Of a DNA stretch of 64,000 bases, positions 9,443-17,606 are shown piece after piece. The stretch's first letter is position 1; each line of letters opens with the position of its first letter. A program made the translations under genes and the position numbers. The notes below the pieces were generated by a model, which worked only from the letters and a program-made list of their open reading frames with translations, did not search any database and had not been told where the DNA came from. Source of the stretch: Rhizophagus clarus (taxonomy: Eukaryota > Glomeromycota > Glomeromycetes > Glomerales > Glomeraceae); assembly GCA_015698045.1 (NCBI GenBank), contig BLAL01000193.1, positions 372,001 through 436,000 on the forward strand, in the 5' to 3' direction.

Positions 9443-11608
9443 ATGTCTGATGCTTACCCAGAATATATAGAAGAATTTAGTATAGAAATATCTGATTTTA
9501 ATCCAATTGGTCCTACTGCCTATATACCTTTACCAGAAACTTTACCAAAACGTAATAATGGAATTATTAATATTCAAAATAATGATGATTGGTGTTTCGG
9601 ATGGAGTGTTTTAGGAGCAATGCATCCTGTAAAAGAACATCCAGAGAGAAATCCACATAGGCTGTATGGAGGTTTCGTGGAAGAACTTAACATGGAAGGC
9701 ATTCCAGTACCAGTACCTGTTTCAACACCTATTTATAAGAAGTTCGAAGAGAATAATCCAGAGATTAGCTTATGTGTTTATGAGTGGCACAATCAAAATA
9801 AGTGTCTTGAGTTTCGCTATGTTTCAGAGAGAAGGGAGGAAGAATATAAGCAAGTAAATCTTCTAGTAATTACGGAAGAGGAAAGAAGTCATTATTGCAT
9901 AATCAAAGATTTACATAAGCTAGTATATAACCATAGCAAACATAAAGGGCGAAAATATCTCTGCCGATATTGTCTTCATGTATATTCTGCAGAAAAAGGA
10001 TTAAAGGAGCATATACCAAAATGCAAAGGTCTAAATAATGCTCCTCAGCAACCTCAAATGCCAGTAAAAAATAGAAGTGTCAAAGCTTTCTATAATCATA
10101 AATGTATGCAACCAAACCCATATCGTATTTTCTGGGATCTTGAAATGTTAACCGAAAAACTAACCCCAGAAGAGAAAACAAAGTTAACCCATACAGAAAG
10201 AATACAGAGGCATAAGCCAAGTGGTTATTGCTATGTAGTGGTTCGCATGGATAGTTCACTTAATTATGAGATTGTGAGTCACGATCTATATAGAGGCCCA
10301 GATGCCTTGAAAAGATTCGTTACAAAAATCGAAGAGGAACTCCTAGCTATCCAAGAAGATTTATCTGCACCGGCTGAAATGATAATGGCACCAGGAGACT
10401 TGAAGGCGTATAATGAAGCGACTAAATGCTGGATTTGCAAGGGACCTTTCTTAAAACCAGCACCAGAGGTAATAAAAAAACTCGAAGAAGCAAAGCATAG
10501 ATTATTAGAAGTTAAGGAATGGGAAACATGTATGGAAAAGGAGCATCCTGAAAAGAAAGAGGTGCAGAAAAGATACCGAGAAGCCTTAAGTGCTCTTAAT
10601 CGAAAAGTAAAAGATCATGACCATATAAATGGAAAGTATCGAGGCCCAGCTCATGACTCTTGTAACAAAAAATTGCGAATAGGCTCTTTCGAAACCAAAG
10701 TGCCACTTATATGTCATAATTTCCGGGGATATGACTCTCATCCGCTTATGAAAGTTGTGAGCAAATTCACGGCTGATAAGCTAAATTGCATCCCAGAAAA
10801 TATAGGAAAGTACAAAGCCATGGACATAGGACAGCTTCGGTTCTTAGATAGCTTTCAACATATGGGAATGGGACTAGATAAATTAGTAGAATGTCTAGGA
10901 GGAAAGCTCGAAAAATTCCCTCTAACTGTTAGGTACTTTACAGAGAAAGGCTACTCAATAGATAAGATCAAGCTTCTTCTACGAAAAGGGGTATTCCCAT
11001 ATGACTGGAGCAACTCATGGGACAAGTTCGACAAAACAAGCCTCCCACCTAGAAAGGGTTTCTATTCGCTTCTTAGCCAGCAAAATATTAGTAAAGAGGA
11101 TTATGAACATGCTCAAAAGGTATGGCAGGAATTTGAGATGAAGAATTTTGGAGAATATCATGACTTATATCTTGAAACCGACGTACTTTTACTTGCAGAT
11201 GTTTTCATGAACTACACTATCATGTGCTTGAATGATGATGGCTTAGATCCCTCTCATTACGTATCTGCACCAGGAATGTTTAATGATTCCTTATACAAAA
11301 GTAGTGGAGCTGAACTTAAGCTAATGACAGATATGGACGAGTACTTGATGGTAGAGAAGGGCATTCGTGGAGGCATGACAATGGCAAGTCACCGTTATGC
11401 CAAAGCTAATAATCCTAAATGTCCTGATTACAATCCAGGCAAACCAACATCTTGGATCATGTATGAGGATATGAATGCTTTATATTCAGGTGCAATGACC
11501 CAATACATGCCTACAGAAATTTTAGGTAAAGTGAGTCCAGAGGAAGTATCAGATATCCAAAGTATCGCGCCTGATGCAGAAATAGGTATATGCTTGAACT
11601 TGATCTAG
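9443..11608 (+). CDS. polB: Protein-primed DNA polymerase B, N-terminal part (exonuclease and motif A)
   Basis: 721 codons from the ATG 8 bp inside the TIR. In order: a C2HC finger near residues 174-194 (CRYC..H..C); Exo I DLE in FWDLEM near 231; an HNH/endonuclease-VII-like zinc block typical of Maverick polymerases, with CWIC near 329 and DHDHINGKYRGPAHDSC near 391-407; Exo II in HNFRGYDSH near 426; Exo III YLETDVLLLAD near 576; and polymerase motif A DMNALYSGAM near 676. It replicates the element using a protein primer in this family. The frame stops at 11608 just after AEIGICLNLI, whereas homologous sequence continues in the frame starting at 11590. The overlap region lacks one base relative to an open frame and is not a homopolymer. 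This is either a real inactivating deletion or an assembly error. Confidence 0.9.
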   Translation: MSDAYPEYIEEFSIEISDFNPIGPTAYIPLPETLPKRNNGIINIQNNDDWCFGWSVLGAMHPVKEHPERNPHRLYGGFVEELNMEGIPVPVPVSTPIYKKFEENNPEISLCVYEWHNQNKCLEFRYVSERREEEYKQVNLLVITEEERSHYCIIKDLHKLVYNHSKHKGRKYLCRYCLHVYSAEKGLKEHIPKCKGLNNAPQQPQMPVKNRSVKAFYNHKCMQPNPYRIFWDLEMLTEKLTPEEKTKLTHTERIQRHKPSGYCYVVVRMDSSLNYEIVSHDLYRGPDALKRFVTKIEEELLAIQEDLSAPAEMIMAPGDLKAYNEATKCWICKGPFLKPAPEVIKKLEEAKHRLLEVKEWETCMEKEHPEKKEVQKRYREALSALNRKVKDHDHINGKYRGPAHDSCNKKLRIGSFETKVPLICHNFRGYDSHPLMKVVSKFTADKLNCIPENIGKYKAMDIGQLRFLDSFQHMGMGLDKLVECLGGKLEKFPLTVRYFTEKGYSIDKIKLLLRKGVFPYDWSNSWDKFDKTSLPPRKGFYSLLSQQNISKEDYEHAQKVWQEFEMKNFGEYHDLYLETDVLLLADVFMNYTIMCLNDDGLDPSHYVSAPGMFNDSLYKSSGAELKLMTDMDEYLMVEKGIRGGMTMASHRYAKANNPKCPDYNPGKPTSWIMYEDMNALYSGAMTQYMPTEILGKVSPEEVSDIQSIAPDAEIGICLNLI

Positions 11609-12840
11609 AAGCTCCAGTGCACTTGCACGATTACTTTGCAGATTATCCTTTAGCGCCAGAAAAGCAGATAATTCCAGAAGACTGGCTTAGCTTGTATAAT
11701 GAAAGATTAGTACAAGATAAAGAAGTTGGGGGTGGAAAATATACAACAGGAGAAAAGCTCGTCCAAACCCTTTATCCCAAAAAGAACTACGTGATCCATT
11801 ATCGTGCACTCCAGTTATACATGAAATTTGGGGTGAAAGTTACAAAGATTCACGGTGGATTAAAATTCCGGCAGTCTCCATGGATGAAAGACTATATTGA
11901 GGAAAATATTCGTAAACGCAAAATAGCTAAGGCCACTGGGGATGAGTTTGGAGTTATGTATTATAAGTTAAAAAATAATGCAGTCTTCGGCAAACAGATG
12001 GAGAATGTCCGTAAACATATGAGAGTAGAGCTACTTAGAACAGAAGAGGATAAAAAAATTAGGCGTCTAGCAAGTTCACCATTATATGTAGGCTTTAAAG
12101 CATTCGAAGGGGGCATCACAGCAGTACACATGTTAAAAGGTACAGTAACTCTAAATAAACCAATCTATGTGGGGCAGGCAATTCTCGACATTAGCAAGGC
12201 CATGATGTATAACTTTTGGTACGGTTACATAAAGCCTCGCTATGGAGATAAGGCCCGTCTACTTTATACAGATACAGACTCACTCATAATGTGGATAGAA
12301 ACTGAAGACATATATAAAGATCGAGCAGAAAGACCAGATATTTTCGATCTTAACTATTCAGGAGACTTATTTCTAATGAAGGATGAGACAAAGGGGAACC
12401 CAATAGGCGAATCAATATGTTTAAAGCCAAAAATGTATTCAGTTCTTCCAGCAGGTCATGATCCTAAAACTCCCAATGATCCCGATTCAGAAGACCCTAA
12501 AAAGAAGCATGGCATCCAGAAGGCAAAGGGTGTTAAGAAATGCGTGGTTAAAAAGGAGCTTCGACATGACAAATTTCTAGAATGTCTCAGGACTAAGAAG
12601 CTAACCCGACATGATATGTATGGTCTCCGCAGTCATGATCATCAAATATATCTGGAGAGGGTAAATAAGATAGGACTGAATCCATATGATAACAAGCGCT
12701 GGATCTTACTTGATGGAATTCGAACCCTGCCATATGGACATTGGCGAATTGGATTATATAAACGCCTGATAGCATCTGGATTATCTCCTGAAGAAGCAGA
12801 AGAAAGGGCTATAAAAGTTAAACTTCGTGTCAAGGAATAG
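11590..12840 (+). CDS. polB: Protein-primed DNA polymerase B, C-terminal part (motifs B and C)
   Basis: Continues the polymerase in the next frame. Motif B is KLKNNAVFGKQMEN near residue 126, and motif C is YTDTDS near 226, with the two catalytic aspartates present. Downstream blocks (SICLKPKMYSV, KAKGVKKCVVKKEL) match the thumb/C-terminal end usual in Maverick polymerases. The ATG at 11590 is probably internal rather than a true start. Together with the upstream part, the polymerase is about 1,130 residues, a normal size for the family. All polymerase catalytic motifs are intact, so only the frame break separates it from a functional enzyme. Confidence 0.9.
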   Translation: MLELDLEAPVHLHDYFADYPLAPEKQIIPEDWLSLYNERLVQDKEVGGGKYTTGEKLVQTLYPKKNYVIHYRALQLYMKFGVKVTKIHGGLKFRQSPWMKDYIEENIRKRKIAKATGDEFGVMYYKLKNNAVFGKQMENVRKHMRVELLRTEEDKKIRRLASSPLYVGFKAFEGGITAVHMLKGTVTLNKPIYVGQAILDISKAMMYNFWYGYIKPRYGDKARLLYTDTDSLIMWIETEDIYKDRAERPDIFDLNYSGDLFLMKDETKGNPIGESICLKPKMYSVLPAGHDPKTPNDPDSEDPKKKHGIQKAKGVKKCVVKKELRHDKFLECLRTKKLTRHDMYGLRSHDHQIYLERVNKIGLNPYDNKRWILLDGIRTLPYGHWRIGLYKRLIASGLSPEEAEERAIKVKLRVKE

Positions 12841-12938
12841 ATCCTTTATAATAAATATTTTTTCCAGGTAAAAATTATCAAAGAATATAATTTTATTAAT
12901 TAAAGTTTTTCTATCGTTATAGTAGAAACGATACAAAA

Positions 12939-13286
12939 ATGGTCGATCATAAGGATATAGAACTTGCGCAAATAAAAGTCATAAAAACTGCATTGCGAAA
13001 AGGCAGAAAATATGATAATCTTGCAAAAAATTATGGAGAATATCTAAAAAAACTACGAGCTGAAAAGGATCCGAATAACTATATTAAAACACTTGCAGTA
13101 AAGATGTTCCCTAAGGAAGAAGCATATACTGAAAGGCTAGAAAATTATCGCAAAAGGTATGAAGATAATGATCTATTTACCAGCCTAGAGGAATTATATG
13201 AGCTTTATTATCAAATAGCTAAGGAGGAGAATCGTGAAAGGTCAGAAGATGAAATAGAGCAGATGCTCAAAGCAACGGCAATCTAG
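12939..13286 (+). CDS. Small lysine/glutamate-rich helical protein, 115 aa
   Basis: Follows the polymerase by 98 bp on the same strand with a clear ATG. It is highly charged and predicted helical (LRKGRKYDNLAKNYGEYLKKL, then a long acidic helix ending IEQMLKATAI). No catalytic motif, signal peptide or membrane segment is visible. Its position after PolB, its small size and its charge would suit an accessory replication or DNA-binding factor, but that is only inference. I do not recognise the family. Confidence 0.6.
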   Translation: MVDHKDIELAQIKVIKTALRKGRKYDNLAKNYGEYLKKLRAEKDPNNYIKTLAVKMFPKEEAYTERLENYRKRYEDNDLFTSLEELYELYYQIAKEENRERSEDEIEQMLKATAI

Positions 13287-13362
13287 TCATCTTTGGCAAA
13301 GCTTTTTACAAAGATATTTTTTCTGGCATGTTAAATATTTGATTATAGAATAAATCACTAAA

Positions 13363-13557
13363 ATGACAACCAGCATAGTCGGATTAGAGGATATTATAGA
13401 TGAAGTAAAAAAGAATATCAAAATGGTATTCCAAAATGAGGTTAGAGCAGAAGATCGTCAAAAAGTTTATATAATTGGACTACAATTAACATTAGATAGA
13501 TTAGCACGAGAGTTAGATTTTGTGCAAAATAATTATCAAGGAAATCTAATAGACTGA
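13363..13557 (+). CDS. Small helical protein, 64 aa
   Basis: ATG at 13363, 76 bp after the previous gene and on the same strand. Amphipathic helical content (IVGLEDIIDEVKKNIKMVF, LQLTLDRLARELDFV) could form a short coiled coil or a dimerisation unit. Its last 22 bases overlap the end of the convergent F-box gene, as happens at the other convergent gene ends of this element. Function unknown. Confidence 0.5.
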   Translation: MTTSIVGLEDIIDEVKKNIKMVFQNEVRAEDRQKVYIIGLQLTLDRLARELDFVQNNYQGNLID

Positions 13558-14120
13558 AAAGACTTGACTAGCCTATGAAATTCATCATCAACAGTATAGT
13601 CATAGTCATAGGATTGGAAAACTCTGGCCAGTCTAAGAAATTCATTCCTTAGTTCGTAAAGCGAACAGACATCCTGATAGTACCTGTTTAGTTCATAGTC
13701 CTGTTTTAAATAATATTGCATTTTACGACGTGTAAAATAGACTAAAAATTGTTTTTTATTATGAAGTAGTTGACTTCTACTATAGCGAGAAGAATTTAAG
13801 AAATCTTTATGATCATATAATATAGAAAGCGAAATAGTCCTTGTACTTAATCGATTAAAAATATCACTCCATGTATCACTTACTTTGCAATAGTTAACAA
13901 TTTCAGTAAGACTGAGATCATCATCATAAAGGTAAGAAATAATATTATCACGAATACTGGGAATACTAATAAATTCAGCTTTCCTTTTTTTCTGAATAAT
14001 AAGCTTAGATACAGCATTCCATTGGTGGTTTACTCTAGCACAACTCCTATAGAGATCTTTCCTACTAAGAAAGGCAAAGATAGCTTCTAGTAATTCGGGT
14101 AAAGCTAGGGTGTTATGCAT
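13536..14120 (-). CDS. F-box-like protein, 194 aa
   Basis: The N-terminal 40 residues (LALPELLEAIFAFLSRKDLYRSCARVNHQWNAVS) match the F-box pattern: LP.ELL..I..FL, then L..C..V...W. F-box proteins bind SKP1 and bring substrates to SCF ubiquitin ligases. The rest is charged, rich in Tyr/Asp/Arg, and has no recognised substrate-binding repeats. It is divergent from a second F-box gene whose ATG lies only 31 bp away. F-box genes are not core Polinton genes, so capture from a fungal host is likely. The motif is visible; the ubiquitin role is inferred from the family. Confidence 0.7.
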   Translation of the reverse strand: MHNTLALPELLEAIFAFLSRKDLYRSCARVNHQWNAVSKLIIQKKRKAEFISIPSIRDNIISYLYDDDLSLTEIVNYCKVSDTWSDIFNRLSTRTISLSILYDHKDFLNSSRYSRSQLLHNKKQFLVYFTRRKMQYYLKQDYELNRYYQDVCSLYELRNEFLRLARVFQSYDYDYTVDDEFHRLVKSFQSIRFP

Positions 14121-14151
14121 ATTTTAAATTAGCATATAATATTTGTTAATT
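14121..14151. promoter_or_regulatory. 31-bp divergent spacer between two F-box genes
   Basis: The two start codons (minus strand at 14120, plus strand at 14152) are separated by 31 A/T-rich bases including GCATATAATATTTG. A TATA-like core may serve both genes, or the promoters may extend into the coding regions. Confidence 0.4.
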
Positions 14152-14847
14152 ATGACACATTTAAGAGTTATATATTTACCAGAACTATTAAATCATATTT
14201 TATATTTCCTAGCAATAGATAAATCCCTCTATCCCATTCTATTTGTCTGCCGATTATGGTACAGATGCGGTGTTTCTGTTCTATGGAAACGAGTTGAGCT
14301 AAAGAATAGTAACATACAAAAAATTTTTATGAAAATAATATGTGAGAAGCAGAAGAGTCTCTTTGGGACCAAACCATTTTATTATTTGAATGTAACTCAT
14401 TTAGAAATTCCAAGATACTGGCAACTTTCAGATAAAAAAATCAAACATATTACACATCTATTCCCAAATATAATTCATTTAAATTTGAATGATAGTATGG
14501 GATTCAGTGATAAAACATTAAATCGAATAGCAGAATCATATCCCAATCTGAAGTATCTCAACTTGGGATTTAATTATCGTAGAGTAGATGATACTGGATT
14601 AATAACTGATAAAGGTCTATATGCAATCGCAAATTCATGCTATAAATTAGAATATCTAGATATTTCTTTCCGTATAGAGTTTTCTGAAGAATCAATTTGT
14701 AATATTATTCATTCCTGCCTAAAACTCCAAGCACTTCATATTCAAGGTTGTAGAATTACTTATAAAACTATCAGAGAAACTAGATTGTATCTTAAATTAA
14801 AATATTTTGGTATAACTAGAGGTTGGGACCGATCTAATTATTCTTAG
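14152..14847 (+). CDS. F-box/leucine-rich repeat protein, 231 aa
   Basis: Start chosen at ATG 14152; an upstream TTG at 14143 is not needed. The F-box spans residues 1-45 (YLPELLNHILYFLAIDKSLYP, then CRLWYRCGVSVLWKRV). From about residue 85 there are leucine-rich repeats of the AMN1/FBXL cysteine-containing type: HLFPNIIHLNLND, SYPNLKYLNLGFN, SCYKLEYLDISF and SCLKLQALHIQGC. This is the typical architecture of fungal SCF substrate receptors. Such genes are abundant in fungal genomes, so the element probably acquired it from a host. It could redirect host protein turnover, for example of silencing or repair factors; the target is unknown. Confidence 0.78.
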   Translation: MTHLRVIYLPELLNHILYFLAIDKSLYPILFVCRLWYRCGVSVLWKRVELKNSNIQKIFMKIICEKQKSLFGTKPFYYLNVTHLEIPRYWQLSDKKIKHITHLFPNIIHLNLNDSMGFSDKTLNRIAESYPNLKYLNLGFNYRRVDDTGLITDKGLYAIANSCYKLEYLDISFRIEFSEESICNIIHSCLKLQALHIQGCRITYKTIRETRLYLKLKYFGITRGWDRSNYS

Positions 14848-14881
14848 TCAAATTATTTAGACTATTTTCCACAGATAAGAA

Positions 14882-15097
14882 ATGGAAAGCAATAAAAAAG
14901 AGAATCCAGAGACGAGCCAGCTTGACTATGATTCCTCATCCCTTATATTCCCTGATCTGACAAAATCAGCACAAGCTCTAATGGATAGCCTGGATAAATT
15001 GGAAGACATGATAAATTTGATAAAATCTGATTTGAAAAAACCGTTGCCATTAGATGTTTCTGACCTTTTGCAGAGCTTAGACAAGAAAGGGAAATAG
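14882..15097 (+). CDS. Small acidic protein, 71 aa
   Basis: ATG at 14882, 34 bp after the F-box/LRR stop and on the same strand. The N terminus is polar and disordered-looking. A leucine-spaced helix follows (SAQALMDSLDKLEDMINLIKS) and the end is a basic KKGK. No motif is recognised. Its stop is 6 bp from the end of a convergent frame at 15104. Confidence 0.45.
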   Translation: MESNKKENPETSQLDYDSSSLIFPDLTKSAQALMDSLDKLEDMINLIKSDLKKPLPLDVSDLLQSLDKKGK

Positions 15098-15103
15098 GTT
15101 AAA

Positions 15104-15307
15104 TTACTGCGCCATACACGTGACATTGTGAACTCGGTTCACATTCTCCTCCTTATAAATTTCAGGATAATCTTCCGCAATTCTTGGACAAGGAAAGGCA
15201 TTTTCTCTGGCATTTTCTTGGTATTTTTTTCCCAGAATATAGGCTTCAGCAATTTTTTTGGCTAATTCTAGACGGAAACTTTTACTAAAAATATATGGAA
15301 TACCCAA
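15104..15307 (-). CDS. Possible small protein with repeated N-terminal segment
   Basis: The minus-strand frame has plausible coding character (FRLELAKKIAEAYILGKKY, then FPCPRIAEDYPEIYKEE). It has no ATG near 15307 and stays open upstream to about 15375, where GSLEIPYFPRSLGIPYIF shows an imperfect internal duplication. The tight convergent spacing with the 71-aa gene supports a real gene end at 15104. The start is unresolved and function unknown. Confidence 0.35.
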   Translation of the reverse strand: MGIPYIFSKSFRLELAKKIAEAYILGKKYQENARENAFPCPRIAEDYPEIYKEENVNRVHNVTCMAQ

Positions 15308-15398
15308 ACTTCTGGGAAAATATGGAATTTCTAAACTTCCAGGAATAATTTTCTTCCAGGAATTTTCTAAAACTACATATTACTTACCCTATTCGAAC

Positions 15399-15608
15399 AT
15401 GGCAAGCCAACCACATTTTAATGAACACTATAAGAATTTGCTTGACCAATTACCTCAATCCATAAAAAAGGATGCATGGTTACGACTAACAACTCGCAAA
15501 AGTAATCCACTATCGGAGGAACAGGCTAAAGGTATTCGTTTAGATATTGAGGAATTACTTACTAAAGAAGTTGGAAGATACTTTAATAAAAAAATCGTCA
15601 AAAGCTAA
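15399..15608 (+). CDS. Coiled-coil protein, N-terminal part before a frame break
   Basis: ATG at 15399 gives MASQPHFNEHYKNLL and about 68 codons ending in KEVGRYFNKK, then a stop at 15606-15608 right after a run of seven A. The next frame continues without a stop as a long coiled coil, so the two parts are probably one gene of about 307 residues interrupted by a one-base homopolymer difference. This part is helical with Leu/Lys/Glu-rich sequence and no named domain. Confidence 0.55.
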   Translation: MASQPHFNEHYKNLLDQLPQSIKKDAWLRLTTRKSNPLSEEQAKGIRLDIEELLTKEVGRYFNKKIVKS

Positions 15609-15610
15609 AG

Positions 15611-16321
15611 ATTGAAGCAAATACCACTTCTGATGGTTCTAGTACATTATCTCGGTTAGATGGATTTGAGAAACAGTTAGAAGAGCGTGAACTTCGTGTA
15701 CAACAACAGGAAAATAGTATTAAGAAAACTATTGAGACTCAAGTTTCTGAAGAACGCAAACGTTTAAAAGATGAATATGATACTCTTTTAGCTCGAAAAG
15801 TGAGAGAATATAATAACTGTATGGTAGATATGAAGCAGAAATTATATTCACTTAGGTATCAGCTAGAAGAGCAATATAAATCCAGTAAGGCTGACTTGGA
15901 AAAACAATACCAATCTCGTATCTCTGCCTTGGATAAAGCCAATATTGAAAAAGATAGAGAGATTGGCAAGTTATCTGCATTACTATCACGATCTAAGAAT
16001 GAAATAAAGGATCTTAAATATGTCCTTTCTTCGGTTAAAGATATTATCAAGACATTGGATGATATTATCTATTCTAAAGATCAAACAATTATTATTTATA
16101 ATGATGGAATCCGTTCTATTAATCCTGGCTGTATTGATAGTGCTATAGAGCCAATTAGTTTTTATGAAAAAGATGCCAAAGTCTTGTGGAATAGATGGCG
16201 TGCTAATGCACCAGATAATCCAGATATTCGAAAAAAATATTCATTTCGTTCCTCTATTCGTACAAAACTTTCTGACCATCTTATTCAAGAACTTCAAAAG
16301 GTTATATCATGCCAAAAATAG
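15611..16321 (+). CDS. Coiled-coil protein, C-terminal part
   Basis: Open for 236 codons in the frame that follows the A7 run at about 15588-15594. Residues from FEKQLEERELRVQQQ through LKYVLSSVKDIIKTLDDII are a nearly continuous coiled coil. A compact tail follows (VLWNRWRANAPDNPDIRKKYSFRSSIRTKL). No catalytic motif is visible. A structural or scaffold role is possible, but I do not recognise the family. Its last 15 bases overlap the end of the convergent zinc-finger tail of the protease gene. Confidence 0.6.
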   Translation: MEANTTSDGSSTLSRLDGFEKQLEERELRVQQQENSIKKTIETQVSEERKRLKDEYDTLLARKVREYNNCMVDMKQKLYSLRYQLEEQYKSSKADLEKQYQSRISALDKANIEKDREIGKLSALLSRSKNEIKDLKYVLSSVKDIIKTLDDIIYSKDQTIIIYNDGIRSINPGCIDSAIEPISFYEKDAKVLWNRWRANAPDNPDIRKKYSFRSSIRTKLSDHLIQELQKVISCQK

Positions 16322-16507
16322 TCGAATAGGCACTGTATTTTTTTCCTGATTGCTGTCTAAATATTGTCTGATCTGTGATGAAACACTGTCTGAAACACTG
16401 TCTGAAACACTGTCTAAAACACTGTCTGAAATACTGTCTGAACACTTAACTGTTTTATAATGCTGTTTTAACCTACAGGGATAACGGAATTCTTTACCAC
16501 AATGCAT
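16307..16507 (-). CDS. C2HC finger and Ser/Asp repeat tail, probably the out-of-frame C terminus of the protease gene
   Basis: The frame reads RTCMHCGKEFRYPCRLKQH and then a Cys, a C-x2-C-x12-H-x5-C finger, then SDSV repeats encoded by a 12-bp tandem repeat, ending at 16307. It begins immediately after the A8 run (16526-16533) where the protease frame departs. A one-base change in that run would place it in frame with the protease. The 15-bp overlap of its end with the convergent coiled-coil gene mirrors other gene ends in the element. I therefore treat it as the tail of the protease gene, not a separate gene. Confidence 0.5.
   Translation of the reverse strand: MHCGKEFRYPCRLKQHYKTVKCSDSISDSVLDSVSDSVSDSVSSQIRQYLDSNQEKNTVPIRLFLA
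16380..16446. repeat. 12-bp tandem repeat
   Basis: Five to six copies of AAACACTGTCTG with minor variation. On the minus strand they encode a four-residue DSVS-type repeat in the C-terminal tail of the protease gene. The length keeps the frame. Confidence 0.75.
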
Positions 16508-17606
16508 GCATGTACGGTCTGCTAGTTTTTTTTACAGGTTCTGGCCCCTTCCCTACAGTGAAGACATTACGCTGAGACTTGTGAACTGATAGGGGGATGG
16601 TAATAGTCTTTCCATTTCGGATTGTCTTAAATTCTCCCTTTACTAAGGGTTCCCATCCTGCCCGATGTTGCCATTTCGTTCCAAGAATAAATAGTGATAA
16701 CTCATTTCCATTATCATCATATTCTGTAGGAACGACAGAAAATTCATCTGAAATGGTATCTCTATTTTCCTTATCCTCTATAGTTACAGGAACACTATCA
16801 ACCGTACCAAGAGAATGAGACTTACTTGCAACCCCATTAAGTCGATGAATCTTCTTTCTATTTATTTTTTGACCCAAATGAATAGCAACATTTTCTGAGA
16901 ATATTGATGAATCTGATCCACTATCAATCATTGCATATGGTATAGTTATATCCCCTACCTTACATGAGATGGTTGCAACATCATCGGCATCCTTTATTTG
17001 GAGAAAATTTATCTCCAAGGGCTTTGGCCAATATATTTGGCTATTTTTTTTTTGAGCTGTAGCATAAGCCTTAATGGCATAATCTAGTTGAATGCTCTCT
17101 GGTTTGGCATAGCTAGAGGATGTAGCATTAATTTCCTTTATTTTAGTAGAATCTGCTATAACTATATCTTCATTTGAGCTGGGGGCATTTGGAACAGTTT
17201 CATTATTATTTTCTGGAACTTGTAAAAGAAGCTTTTGTTCGGTATTTGTGGCCTGTATTAGTGGAAATAAGATATCTTGAAATTTTTTTGTAACATTTTC
17301 CCATGCTAATTCCCTTCTTTTAACCGTATCATTTGGCATTTCTGTATTCAAGCAATGGTCTTTTATTTTGGGGAATATCATATTAATAAATTTTGAAATT
17401 TCTATAAGAATCTCTCTAGGACAATGAGGGACTAATGATGCTATTGACGATTTTAATGCTATTTGATACATTAGATCTGTAGCTATGGCTATATTACTAG
17501 TACGAGATTTGGAAGTAGGGGACTTCTTGGTGGTTCCTTCTTTTGATTTGATACTCTTTTTTATAGGTACTCCACTTCGCACCACTTTTTTTTTAAAGCA
17601 TAGCAA
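16494..17606 (-). CDS. Retropepsin-like aspartic protease (Pro)
   Basis: About 370 residues in the -1 frame relative to the Gag-like gene, overlapping its end by 46 bp. Near residue 225 it has IPYAMIDSGSDSSIFS: the catalytic D-S-G triad with the hydrophobic flanks of retropepsins. A flap-like segment and LSLFILGTKWQ follow, where the ILG block is usual for the family. The N-terminal half is a low-complexity linker. In retroelements this enzyme cleaves the Gag polyprotein. It could be made as a Gag-Pro fusion through the U UUA AAA site, or from its own ATG at 17604-17606. Polintons normally carry an adenovirus-type cysteine protease instead. Confidence 0.75.
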   Translation of the reverse strand: MLCFKKKVVRSGVPIKKSIKSKEGTTKKSPTSKSRTSNIAIATDLMYQIALKSSIASLVPHCPREILIEISKFINMIFPKIKDHCLNTEMPNDTVKRRELAWENVTKKFQDILFPLIQATNTEQKLLLQVPENNNETVPNAPSSNEDIVIADSTKIKEINATSSSYAKPESIQLDYAIKAYATAQKKNSQIYWPKPLEINFLQIKDADDVATISCKVGDITIPYAMIDSGSDSSIFSENVAIHLGQKINRKKIHRLNGVASKSHSLGTVDSVPVTIEDKENRDTISDEFSVVPTEYDDNGNELSLFILGTKWQHRAGWEPLVKGEFKTIRNGKTITIPLSVHKSQRNVFTVGKGPEPVKKTSRPYMHALW

